Positions 33,222 through 40,853 of a stretch of 41,583 nucleotides of DNA are shown here, piece by piece. Under the pieces are notes generated by a model. That model was not told the DNA's origin, did not search any database, and worked only from the letters and a program-made list of their open reading frames with translations. Each line of letters begins with the position of its first letter. The first letter of the stretch is position 1. Location of the stretch: positions 2,771-44,353 of the forward strand of contig CADCDY010000004.1 in assembly GCA_902800245.1 (NCBI GenBank). The letters are read 5' to 3'. Origin of the DNA: an uncultured Prevotellaceae bacterium. GTDB taxonomy: Bacteria; Bacteroidota; Bacteroidia; Bacteroidales; Bacteroidaceae. The position numbers and the translations under genes were made by a program.

Positions 33222-34784
33222 ATGTCAGAAAGAAGAGTTAGGGTGCGTTTTGCACCCAGTCCCACGGGGGCTTTGCACATTGGCGGCGTACGTACCGCAC
33301 TCTATAATTACCTGTTTGCACGTCAACATGGTGGCGACCTTGTGTTCCGCATCGAAGATACCGATTCCACGCGTTTTGTGCCAGGAGCAGAAGAGTATAT
33401 CATCGAGTCGTTCAAGTGGCTGGGTATCCAGTTTGATGAGGGCGTTTCGTTTGGTGGCAACAAGGGTCCCTACCGTCAGAGCGAGCGCCGCGACATCTAT
33501 AAGAAATATGTACAGCAGCTGTTGGATGCCGGCAAGGCATATATTGCTTTTGACACGCCACAGGAGCTGGATGCCATGCGTGCCGAGATTCAGAACTTCC
33601 AATATGACTGCCATACACGCAGTCAGATGCGTAACTCACTGACGCTCCCCAAAGAAGAAGTAGAGCGATTGATTGCTTCGGGCAATCAATATGTCGTTCG
33701 TTTTAAGGTCGAGGCCGGTCAGGAGATTCTTGTCAACGATCTCATCCGCGGTGAGGTGCGTGTCAAGAGCGACATTTGCGACGACAAGGTGCTGTATAAG
33801 AGTGCCGACGAACTGCCTACGTACCACTTGGCGAATATCGTCGACGACCACCTGATGGAGATTTCCCATGTCATTCGCGGTGAGGAGTGGTTGCCCAGTG
33901 CCCCATTGCATGTCATGTTGTATAGGGCTTTCGGTTGGGAAGATACCATGCCGCAGTTTGCCCATCTGCCACTGTTGCTGAAGCCTGTCGGCAATGGTAA
34001 GCTCTCCAAGCGTGATGGTGACAAGTTGGGTTTCCCTGTATTCCCTTTGGAATGGCACGACCCCAAAACGGGCGAAGTCAGTTCAGGCTATCGCGAACAA
34101 GGCTATCTGCCCGAAGCCGTCATTAACTTCCTTGCTCTGTTGGGTTGGAGTCCCGGCAACGACCAGGAACTGATGACTCTGGATGAGATGGTCAACCTCT
34201 TCGACATCTCCAAGTGTTCGAAGAATGGTGCCAAGTTTGACTTCATGAAAGCAGAATGGTTCAACCGCCAGTACCTCTTGCAGCGTCCGGATACCGACTG
34301 GTGTCCCGCTTTTGACAAGGTGCTGAAAGAGAATGGTATTACGGCCACTGCCGAACAGGAAGCCGAAGTGGTGCGTATGATGAAAACGAAGGTCATTGAA
34401 GTGACAGACAAACAGGGCAACACCAGAAAGCGCAACGTTTCCTTCCCCAGTGACCTCTGGCCGCTTACCAAGTTCTTCTTTGTGGCTCCCACCGACTTTG
34501 ACCGAGAGGGTGACAAATTTATCCGCAAGAACTGGAACGAACAAACAGCAGACCAGATGCGCCAGATGCAAGCCGTGCTGGAAACCATCAGCGATTGGAG
34601 CGTGGAAGGCCAGAAAGCCGTTGTCGACCCGTGGGTGGAACAGACGGGCATCAAACCTTGGAACGCATGGCGCATCGCCCTTGTTGGCACAGGTCAGGGT
34701 CCTGACATGTACGAACTCTCTGCCTTCCTTGGCAAGGAAGAGACGCTGCGTCGCTTGAAGCGTGCCATTGAGGTTCTTGGGTAG
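33222..34784 (+). CDS. gltX: Glutamyl-tRNA synthetase
   Basis: The 520-residue class I synthetase charges tRNA-Glu. The HIGH motif is present as [20 protein letters not shown] (HIGG at 19-22). The KMSKS motif reads KLSKRDG at about residue 261. The first-domain DTDSTR and the ENAGAK-like EQILVND segments fit the non-discriminating or discriminating bacterial enzyme; which of the two cannot be told. The C-terminal anticodon-binding region is present ([20 protein letters not shown]). The length matches Bacteroidota GltX. It is divergent from the HD gene, and an octamer repeat follows its stop. Confidence 0.94.
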   Translation: MSERRVRVRFAPSPTGALHIGGVRTALYNYLFARQHGGDLVFRIEDTDSTRFVPGAEEYIIESFKWLGIQFDEGVSFGGNKGPYRQSERRDIYKKYVQQLLDAGKAYIAFDTPQELDAMRAEIQNFQYDCHTRSQMRNSLTLPKEEVERLIASGNQYVVRFKVEAGQEILVNDLIRGEVRVKSDICDDKVLYKSADELPTYHLANIVDDHLMEISHVIRGEEWLPSAPLHVMLYRAFGWEDTMPQFAHLPLLLKPVGNGKLSKRDGDKLGFPVFPLEWHDPKTGEVSSGYREQGYLPEAVINFLALLGWSPGNDQELMTLDEMVNLFDISKCSKNGAKFDFMKAEWFNRQYLLQRPDTDWCPAFDKVLKENGITATAEQEAEVVRMMKTKVIEVTDKQGNTRKRNVSFPSDLWPLTKFFFVAPTDFDREGDKFIRKNWNEQTADQMRQMQAVLETISDWSVEGQKAVVDPWVEQTGIKPWNAWRIALVGTGQGPDMYELSAFLGKEETLRRLKRAIEVLG

Positions 34785-34791
34785 AAATGTC

Positions 34792-34855
34792 GGAATGTCG
34801 GAATAACGAAATACCGGCATAACGGAATAACGCAATAACGGAATAACGAAATAAC
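34792..34855 (+). repeat. Octamer tandem repeat GGAATAAC (8 units) before waaA
   Basis: Eight 8-bp units follow each other (GGAATGTC, GGAATAAC, GAAATACC, GGCATAAC, GGAATAAC and so on), from just after the gltX stop to 9 bp before the waaA start. A four-unit array of the same family follows waaA at 36141-36172. Confidence 0.85.
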
Positions 34856-34863
34856 GAGACACA

Positions 34864-36135
34864 TTGTATAATTTAATTATTTATATCTACCAACTGGGCG
34901 TCATCATTGCGAGCCTGTTTAACGAAAAGGTGCGCAAGATGTGGCGTGGAGAACGGGAAGCCATCCGCATACTGAAGGAGAAGGTTGACCCCAATGCCAA
35001 GTACGTGTGGTTCCATGCAGCCTCGCTGGGGGAGTTCGAACAGGGCCGTCCGCTGATGGAACAGTTGCGACAGGATCATCCCGAGTACAAAATCCTGTTG
35101 ACGTTTTTCTCGCCCTCGGGTTATGAGGTGCGCAAGAATTATGCTGGAGCTGACATCATCTGCTACCTGCCACTGGATACCATCACCAATGCACGACGTT
35201 TCTTGCGCAATATCCGTCCCGTGATGGCGTTCTTCATCAAGTACGAGTTCTGGTATAACTACCTGCATATCCTGAAACACCGCGGTGTGCCCGTCTATAG
35301 CGTCAGCAGTATCTTCCGTCCGGGACAGATCTTCTTCCGGTGGTACGGTCGTCAGTATAGTCACGTGCTGAAATGTTTCACGCATTTTTTCGTACAGAAC
35401 GAGATTAGTAAAGAACTGCTGGGTACTATCGGCATCACGAACGTCTCTATCGTTGGTGACACCCGTTTTGATCGCGTGCTGCAAATCAAGACTGCCGCCA
35501 AACAACTGCCCATCGTCGAAGCATTCCTTTCACAGCCGAAGTCCGGTGCGGCGGAGTCTGGCTCCGCTGAAGCTCCCAAGGTCTTCGTGGCCGGTTCTTC
35601 GTGGCAACCCGACGAGGACATATTCATTCCGTTCTTCAACGAACACAAGGACTGGAAACTCATTATTGCCCCGCATGTCATTGGCGAGGAACACCTCAAG
35701 CAGATTGAGTCCAAGCTCGTGGACCGCAATGTCGCAAGGTATTCCTCCCTAGAACATCTAGAGTCTCTAGATTCTCTAAAATATCTGGAAATCCTCATCA
35801 TCGACTGCTTCGGACTCCTTAGCAGCATCTACCACTATGCCGATGTCACCTACGTCGGTGGTGGTTTTGGCGTGGGCATCCATAACACCCTTGAGGCTGC
35901 TGTCTGGGATGTCCCTGTCATCTTTGGTCCCAACAACGAACGTTTCCAGGAGGCGCAGGGGCTGAAAGCCTGCGGTGGAGGTTACGAAATCACTGGTGCC
36001 GACGATTTCCGCCGTATTATGCAGCGCTTCATCGACGCTCCGCAGACCATCACGGAGTCCGGTCGTCAGTCTGGTACCTTTGTCAACCAAATGACCGGTG
36101 CTACGAAAAAGGTCCTCAGCGCTGTGGAATTGTAA
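34864..36135 (+). CDS. waaA: 3-deoxy-D-manno-octulosonic acid (Kdo) transferase
   Basis: The 423-residue glycosyltransferase adds Kdo to the lipid A precursor. The start codon is TTG: the next residues (YNLIIYIYQLGVIIASLFNEK) match the family opening and no ATG is in frame nearby. The N-terminal membrane anchor is followed by the Kdo-transferase block WFHAASLGEFEQGRPLMEQL, the conserved KYEFWYNYL and the donor-site region IDCFGLLSSIYHYADVTYVG with the GGGFGVGIHNTLEAA loop and GPNNERFQEAQGL. Residues about 295-309 are a tripeptide repeat (SLE, HLE, SLD, SLK, YLE) coded by a 9-bp DNA repeat that also occurs in a spacer before rpsB. Octamer repeats flank the gene on both sides. Confidence 0.92.
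   Translation: MYNLIIYIYQLGVIIASLFNEKVRKMWRGEREAIRILKEKVDPNAKYVWFHAASLGEFEQGRPLMEQLRQDHPEYKILLTFFSPSGYEVRKNYAGADIICYLPLDTITNARRFLRNIRPVMAFFIKYEFWYNYLHILKHRGVPVYSVSSIFRPGQIFFRWYGRQYSHVLKCFTHFFVQNEISKELLGTIGITNVSIVGDTRFDRVLQIKTAAKQLPIVEAFLSQPKSGAAESGSAEAPKVFVAGSSWQPDEDIFIPFFNEHKDWKLIIAPHVIGEEHLKQIESKLVDRNVARYSSLEHLESLDSLKYLEILIIDCFGLLSSIYHYADVTYVGGGFGVGIHNTLEAAVWDVPVIFGPNNERFQEAQGLKACGGGYEITGADDFRRIMQRFIDAPQTITESGRQSGTFVNQMTGATKKVLSAVEL
35746..35790 (+). repeat. Nonamer repeat TCTAGANNN inside waaA (5 units, in frame)
   Basis: Five 9-bp units related to TCTAGANNN code the residues SLE, HLE, SLD, SLK and YLE. The same repeat family forms the non-coding array at 40725-40778, and TAGAACATCT is shared exactly. 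Confidence 0.85.
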
Positions 36136-36140
36136 TTGTC

Positions 36141-36172
36141 ATAATACCGTTATACCGTAATACCGAAATAAC
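36141..36172 (+). repeat. Octamer tandem repeat after waaA (4 units)
   Basis: ATAATACC, GTTATACC, GTAATACC and GAAATAAC follow the waaA stop codon and resemble the GGAATAAC array before the gene. Confidence 0.7.
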
Positions 36173-36186
36173 GAAAAAGAGAAAAT

Positions 36187-36708
36187 ATGGCTTTAATCAA
36201 GAGTTACCGTGGTCTGACACCCAAATGGGGCAAGGACTGTTATTTCAGTGAGAATGCAACCATCGTCGGTGATGTCACGATGGGTGACGAATGCAGCATC
36301 TGGTTCAATGCCGTCGTGCGCGGCGACGTGGCACCAATCACCATCGGCAACGGCACCAACGTACAGGATGGTTCTTGTGTCCACGTCACTCACGACACCG
36401 GTCCTACGTATATCGGCAACATGGTGACCATCGGACATAACGTCACCGTCCACGCCTGTACCATTCACGACGGCGCTCTCATCGGTATGGGGGCGACGCT
36501 GCTCGACGGCTGCGAGGTGGGCGAGGGTTCTATCGTTGCTGCCGGAGCCTTGGTATTACAGAACACAAAGATTGGTCCTCACGAGATTTGGGGTGGTGTG
36601 CCGGCGAAGTATATAAAACCCACACGACCCGGACAAACCGACAATTCGAAGCACTACGTGGAATACGCGAAGATCTATATGGACGAGAATCCCGACTGCC
36701 GCTACTAA
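36187..36708 (+). CDS. Gamma-carbonic-anhydrase family protein (left-handed beta-helix)
   Basis: The 173-residue protein folds into hexapeptide repeats: ATIVGDVTMGDECSIWFNAVV, VAPITIGNGTNVQDG and YIGNMVTIGHNV are typical turns. The candidate metal histidines are His66 or His69 in SCVHVTH, His84 in TIGH and His89 in TVHA, as in YrdA/Cam-type proteins. Such proteins bind zinc or iron; some are carbonic anhydrases, many have no proven activity. The ATG follows GAAAAAGAGAAAAT, a purine-rich site. It stands 51 bp after waaA and 13 bp before the DUF5703 gene. Confidence 0.88.
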   Translation: MALIKSYRGLTPKWGKDCYFSENATIVGDVTMGDECSIWFNAVVRGDVAPITIGNGTNVQDGSCVHVTHDTGPTYIGNMVTIGHNVTVHACTIHDGALIGMGATLLDGCEVGEGSIVAAGALVLQNTKIGPHEIWGGVPAKYIKPTRPGQTDNSKHYVEYAKIYMDENPDCRY

Positions 36709-36721
36709 ACCGCCACGTGTT

Positions 36722-38974
36722 ATGAACAAACTACTAACCCTCTGTTTCCTGCTATTCACCTCCCTGACGCTATGTGCACAGCCCGAGGACTACGAATGGA
36801 CCACGCCCAGTAAGAACTCCTCCGAGTCGATGCCCTGCGGTGGCGGCGATATCGGCATGAATGTCTGGGTCGAACAGGGCGACATCCTCTTCTACCTCTC
36901 GCGCAGTGGTTCGTTCGACGAGAATAATACGCTGTTGAAGGCCGGCCGTTTTCGTGTGAGCCTCTCTCCGGGGCTTGATATGACGCATTTCCGTCAGATT
37001 CTCCACCTTGCCGACGGCTATATCGAGATTACCGATGGTCAGCTCTCCGTCCAACTATGGGCCGACGTCAAGAAACCCGTCGTTCATGTCGACGTGTCGA
37101 GTCCGAAAGTGAAGCAGAATATGGCGGTGACCTACGAAAACTGGCGTATGCAGGACCGCGAGATGACAAAGCGCGAATGTTTCCAGTCGAGTTATAAGTT
37201 TGCGGCACCGAAGGGCCTAAAGACACTCGCCGACAAGGTCGTTATGACGAATAAGGCCGTCACCTTCCTGCATCAGAACGGCGAAGAGACCATTTTCGAT
37301 GCGACAGTCACCCAGCAGGGCATGGATGCCGTGAAGGACCGCCTCTATAACCCACTGAAAAACCTCATCAGCGGTGGTAAGATGCGGCTTCGCGACATGG
37401 TGCTGATGGACTCCATCCACGGTCGCTATGCCAGTACCGACTACGACGGATGGATGTATGTGACGAAATTCCCCAAGCGTACACTGCACCTGCAGGTCAT
37501 CATGGCGAACGTGCAAGGCACCGAGCAGGACTTCTCCGACGCCATTGCTGCCACCGAAAAGCTTATCAGTCGTGATGCCGACCGTCAGGCCTCCCGCCAG
37601 TGGTGGCGTGACTTCTGGGACCGCAGCTACATTGAAACCGCCGCTCTCGACGATTTCCCCTCGGGCTCCCCCGCTCCCCCCACTCCTGCCGCCCTCATCC
37701 GCAATTACACCCTCTTCCGCTACATGCTGGGCTGCAACGCCCTTAGCCATTGGCCTACGAAATTCAATGGCGGCTTGTTTACCTTCGACCCCGAATACGT
37801 CAACGAGGCCGACGAATACCGTCTCTCGCCCGATTTCCGCAACTGGGGTGGGGGAGTGCATACGGCCCAGAACCAGCGTCTGGTCTATTGGCCCATGCTG
37901 AAGAATGGTGACTACGACGCATTGAAGGCCCAAATAGACTTCTATCTGCGCATCTATAAGAATGCCGAGGAACGCTCGCGGCTCTATTGGGGTCACGAGG
38001 GTGCCTGTCTGACGGAACAAATCGAAAACTACGGTTTGCCGTGCTATCCCGAATATGGCACGAAGCGTCCCGCCGGTTTCGACCCGGGAATGGAGCGTAA
38101 TGCGTGGTTGGAATACGAATGGGACACCGCCCTGGAATTCTGCATGATGGCCCTCGAATCTGAACGCTACCAAGGCGCAGCTAATTATCAATTGTTAATT
38201 GTCAATTCTCAATTATCCGATTTCGCCCGCTCCTGCCTGCGCTTCTTCGACGAACACTACCAGTACCTCGCCAACCAGCGCGGTGCCAAGCGCCTCGACG
38301 CCAACGGCAAGCTCGTGCTCTATCCCGGTTCCGGCGGCGAGACGTATAAGATGGCATACAACTCCACCTCTACCATCGCCGCCCTGCGCACCGTTGCGAC
38401 TGCACTGTGCGACTCAGTTCTGCTGAGTCGTCTCCCCGACATTACCATCCGTAACGGCATGATTGCCCCAGCCCTGCACTACGAACGTGTGCAGAACACC
38501 GAACCCACACAGCTCTATCCCGTATTCCCCTGGCGGATGTACGGCGTCGGACGCCCCGACCTCGACATCGCCCGCAATACTTACCTCAACGACTCGCTGG
38601 CAATCCAGTTCCGCTCGCATGTCGGGTGGAAACAGGATGCCATCTGGGCCGCCTGTCTCGGACTGACCGACGAGGCCCAACGTCTCGTGACGCTGAAGAT
38701 GCAGGACGGTCCCTTCCGATTCCCCGCCTTCTGGGGGCCTGGCTTCGACTGGGCTCCCGACCACAACTGGGGCGGTTCGGGTATGATTGCCATGCAGGAA
38801 ATGCTCCTGCAGGAAGTCGGCGACACGCTCTACCTCTTCCCCGCCTGGCCCCGCGACTGGGATGTACGCTTCAAGCTCCATGCCTCTCGCGGCACAGTCG
38901 TCGAAGCAGAAATGCGTAAGGGAAAAGTCGTCAATGTCCGTGTGACACCTAAAGGACGTAAAACCATCTATTAA
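36722..38974 (+). CDS. Exported DUF5703 protein, probable glycoside hydrolase
   Basis: The 750-residue protein has a signal peptide (MNKLLTLCFLLFTSLTLCAQ). The N-terminal domain (EDYEWTTPSKNSSESMPCGG, DIGMNVWVEQGDILFYLSRS) matches DUF5703. The middle and C-terminal part reads like an (alpha/alpha)6 barrel of clan GH95-type enzymes: FNGGLFTFDPE, YYPML-like VYWPMLKNGDYDALK, GHEGACLTEQIENYG and AYNSTSTIAALRTVA. The precise substrate and catalytic residues are not known. Codons 488-498 (NYQLLIVNSQL) derive from a heptamer repeat identical in kind to that at 1922, not expected in the family. It follows the carbonic-anhydrase-like gene by 13 bp. Confidence 0.8.
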   Translation: MNKLLTLCFLLFTSLTLCAQPEDYEWTTPSKNSSESMPCGGGDIGMNVWVEQGDILFYLSRSGSFDENNTLLKAGRFRVSLSPGLDMTHFRQILHLADGYIEITDGQLSVQLWADVKKPVVHVDVSSPKVKQNMAVTYENWRMQDREMTKRECFQSSYKFAAPKGLKTLADKVVMTNKAVTFLHQNGEETIFDATVTQQGMDAVKDRLYNPLKNLISGGKMRLRDMVLMDSIHGRYASTDYDGWMYVTKFPKRTLHLQVIMANVQGTEQDFSDAIAATEKLISRDADRQASRQWWRDFWDRSYIETAALDDFPSGSPAPPTPAALIRNYTLFRYMLGCNALSHWPTKFNGGLFTFDPEYVNEADEYRLSPDFRNWGGGVHTAQNQRLVYWPMLKNGDYDALKAQIDFYLRIYKNAEERSRLYWGHEGACLTEQIENYGLPCYPEYGTKRPAGFDPGMERNAWLEYEWDTALEFCMMALESERYQGAANYQLLIVNSQLSDFARSCLRFFDEHYQYLANQRGAKRLDANGKLVLYPGSGGETYKMAYNSTSTIAALRTVATALCDSVLLSRLPDITIRNGMIAPALHYERVQNTEPTQLYPVFPWRMYGVGRPDLDIARNTYLNDSLAIQFRSHVGWKQDAIWAACLGLTDEAQRLVTLKMQDGPFRFPAFWGPGFDWAPDHNWGGSGMIAMQEMLLQEVGDTLYLFPAWPRDWDVRFKLHASRGTVVEAEMRKGKVVNVRVTPKGRKTIY
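38183..38216 (+). repeat. Heptamer repeat AATTNTC inside the DUF5703 gene (5 units)
   Basis: AATTATC, AATTGTT, AATTGTC, AATTCTC and AATTAT run in frame through the coding sequence and give NYQLLIVNSQL. The spacer array at 1922-1956 has the same unit. Confidence 0.8.
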
Positions 38975-38990
38975 TTAATACATAGACAGT

Positions 38991-39467
38991 ATGAAAAAGA
39001 TTGTAGTTTGTTTCGTGGCCCTGATGGCCTTCATTGCCTGCTCTGAGCAGAAACCCTTCGCCTATCGCGGACTCTCTTTCTCCATGCCCGCCAGTCAGTT
39101 GGTCGATTCGCTGTTGGCACGCGGATTCCTCATCGATTCTGCCACCTCCGACAGTGGCAGACAGTATCAGCTCTACAAGGCCGGTGTACCCTACCGTGTC
39201 CTCGTGGCTTACGAGAACGACCAGTTGCGGGCCATCCAGGAGAACTACCACCTCTCCACCAACGACAGCACACGCCGACTGTGGCAGGAACTTCGCGACG
39301 GACTGGAGAAAGACCTCGATGCATGGCCCAACTGCCCCATCCTCAAGGATGATCACAAGAAAGCTGATTTCGAGACCGACGGCGGTTTCGTATCGGTCAT
39401 TCTCGAGAACACCTACAAGCCGACCTTGATGGTGCTCTATCATGTAAAAAAGGAGAAGAAGCAGTAG
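38991..39467 (+). CDS. Hypothetical lipoprotein
   Basis: The 158-residue product has a lipoprotein signal (MKKIVVCFVALMAFIAC, lipid cysteine at 17). The mature part is a small mixed fold (FAYRGLSFSMPASQLVDSLL, YQLYKAGVPYRVLVAYENDQ, and a final strand PTLMVLYHVKK). The opening FRGLxF-like pattern with a SQLVDSLLARGF helix resembles short Bacteroidota lipoproteins of unknown function. It starts 16 bp after the DUF5703 gene and may share its transcript. No function is assigned. Confidence 0.75.
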   Translation: MKKIVVCFVALMAFIACSEQKPFAYRGLSFSMPASQLVDSLLARGFLIDSATSDSGRQYQLYKAGVPYRVLVAYENDQLRAIQENYHLSTNDSTRRLWQELRDGLEKDLDAWPNCPILKDDHKKADFETDGGFVSVILENTYKPTLMVLYHVKKEKKQ

Positions 39468-39539
39468 GTTTATCTGTTAAATAATCATAAAACTTACGTG
39501 CGGGGATTGCTTCCTCGCGCGTATTTTAATAAAAAAGCG

Positions 39540-39547
39540 TATCTTTG
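39540..39547 (+). promoter_or_regulatory. -7 element of the rplM-rpsI promoter
   Basis: TATCTTTG at 39540-39547 fits the -7 consensus. No TTTG is visible 19-21 bp upstream. It would start a leader of about 235 nt before rplM. Confidence 0.55.
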
Positions 39548-39552
39548 CAGTC

Positions 39553-39720
39553 CGATTTAGGGGAAAACACTTAGAATCCCCGTGGACTAGAGTGTGAATA
39601 GCAACGTCTTTGGCCGGACGTCGTGGTTCGGGAATCGCTGGTTCAACCATCCGCAACAAGCCTGTTTACAGGCCCCGCGGAGCGCACGTTAGACTAACAA
39701 CCGAGAGTTAGACCTCGGGT
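39553..39720 (+). ncRNA. Structured mRNA leader before rplM, probable ribosomal-protein leader
   Basis: Pairings that can be seen: GGGGA (39560-39564) with TCCCC (39577-39581); its loop ACACTTAG (39567-39574) with CTA-G-AGTGT (39587-39595), a possible pseudoknot; ACGTC/GACGT (39604-39608 and 39617-39621); TCCGC/GCGGA (39650-39654 and 39677-39681) enclosing GCCTG/CAGGC; and CCGAG/CTCGG (39701-39705 and 39714-39718). L13 autoregulatory leaders are known in other phyla; a Bacteroidia form has been proposed as far as I recall. No coding frame is supported here. Confidence 0.6.
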
Positions 39721-39788
39721 GTTTATTTATGTGCGTACATTATTTATATTAATAAGAACTGTTTTTTAGTAGTAAAAATTTTAAAGAA

Positions 39789-40256
39789 ATGAACACGTTA
39801 AGTTACAAGACCGTTTCCGTATCTAAGGAAGCTGCTCGTGAGCAGAAGGAATGGGTGGTCATCGACGCTACCGACCAGGTAGTAGGTCGTCTGGCTTCAA
39901 AGGTCGCTAAGATCATCCGCGGAAAGTACAAGCCCACATTCACTCCTAACCAGGACTGTGGTGACAATGTCATTATCATCAATGCCCAGAACATTATCTT
40001 TACTGGCAAAAAGGAAACCGACAAGGTTTACACCCGCTACACCGGCTATCCCGGAGGTCAGCGCTTCAACACCCCCGCACAGCTCCGCAAGAAGCCGTTC
40101 GGCACTGAGCGCATCCTGAAGCACGCTGTCAAGGGTATGCTCCCCAAAGGCCCCCTCGGTCGCGCACTGCTCAACAACCTGTATGTCTACGAAGGCACAG
40201 AGCATCCTCATACCGCTCAGAAGCCCAAGGCTATCGACATCAACCAGTATAAGTAA
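39789..40256 (+). CDS. rplM: 50S ribosomal protein L13
   Basis: The 155-residue protein carries the L13 core: WVVIDATDQVVGRLASKVAK, GDNVIIINAQNIIFTGKK, a KxYxRYTGYPGG segment (YTRYTGYPGGQRFN) and the MLPKGPLGRALLNNLYVYEG block. It is an early-assembly large-subunit protein. The length is slightly above that of E. coli, as usual in Bacteroidota. The gene has a long structured leader and is followed after 34 bp by rpsI, the standard order. Confidence 0.97.
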   Translation: MNTLSYKTVSVSKEAAREQKEWVVIDATDQVVGRLASKVAKIIRGKYKPTFTPNQDCGDNVIIINAQNIIFTGKKETDKVYTRYTGYPGGQRFNTPAQLRKKPFGTERILKHAVKGMLPKGPLGRALLNNLYVYEGTEHPHTAQKPKAIDINQYK

Positions 40257-40290
40257 GTTTATAGTTTAAAGATTAAAGATAATAGTTAAG

Positions 40291-40677
40291 ATGGAATACA
40301 TCAACGCAATAGGTCGTCGCAAGAGCTCAGTAGCTCGCGTTTATCTGTCAGAGGGTAATGGCAAGATCACGATCAACAAGAAAGATTTGGAAGTTTACTT
40401 CCCATCGGCTATCCTGCAGTATGTCGTTAAGCAGCCGCTGAACCTGCTGGAGGTAGCTGAGAAATATGATATCAAGGTAAACCTCGACGGTGGTGGCTTC
40501 ACAGGTCAGAGCCAGGCTCTGCGCCTCGCCATCGCTCGTGCACTCGTGAAAATCAACGAAGAGGACAAGAAAAAGCTCAAGGATGCCGGTTTCCTGACAC
40601 GCGATGCTCGTGAGGTTGAGCGTAAGAAGCCAGGTCAGCCCAAGGCTCGTCGTCGCTTCCAGTTCAGTAAGCGTTAA
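40291..40677 (+). CDS. rpsI: 30S ribosomal protein S9
   Basis: The 128-residue protein matches S9: INAIGRRKSSVARVYLSEGNGKI at the N-terminus, GGGFTGQSQALRLAIARALV in the middle, and the basic tail KKPGQPKARRRFQFSKR that reaches into the P site of the small subunit. It is co-transcribed with rplM. A structured spacer and a repeat array separate it from rpsB. Confidence 0.97.
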   Translation: MEYINAIGRRKSSVARVYLSEGNGKITINKKDLEVYFPSAILQYVVKQPLNLLEVAEKYDIKVNLDGGGFTGQSQALRLAIARALVKINEEDKKKLKDAGFLTRDAREVERKKPGQPKARRRFQFSKR

Positions 40678-40680
40678 AAT

Positions 40681-40721
40681 AATCCTACTGGACTACGTTT
40701 AGTATCTAAACTGGTGGGATT
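40681..40721 (+). other. Hairpin in the rpsI-rpsB spacer
   Basis: AATCCTACTGG pairs with CTGGTGGGATT (several G-T pairs), and an inner TTTAG-TAT-CTAAA hairpin (40698-40710) lies inside. No T-run follows directly. It may be a processing site or part of an rpsB leader. Confidence 0.45.
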
Positions 40722-40724
40722 CGT

Positions 40725-40778
40725 TCTAGCTCCTCTAGAACATCTGGTTTCTCTAGATCCTCTAGAAAATCTAGTTCC
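40725..40778 (+). repeat. Nonamer tandem repeat TCTAGANNN (6 units) before rpsB
   Basis: Six 9-bp units (TCTAGCTCC, TCTAGAACA, TCTGGTTTC, TCTAGATCC, TCTAGAAAA, TCTAGTTCC) fill the spacer. The same family lies in frame inside waaA. The rest of the spacer (40779-40853) is AT-rich; no promoter is clear. Confidence 0.85.
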
Positions 40779-40853
40779 GACTACCCAACGGTTGATTCTG
40801 GACAAAAAGAATTAAAAAGAAAGTAAACAATTTAAAAAAAAGACAAAGAAACA

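Noticed and set aside
33217..33642. Frame of 141 codons overlapping the gltX start
   Set aside because: It is in another frame of gltX, whose HIGH region is clear.
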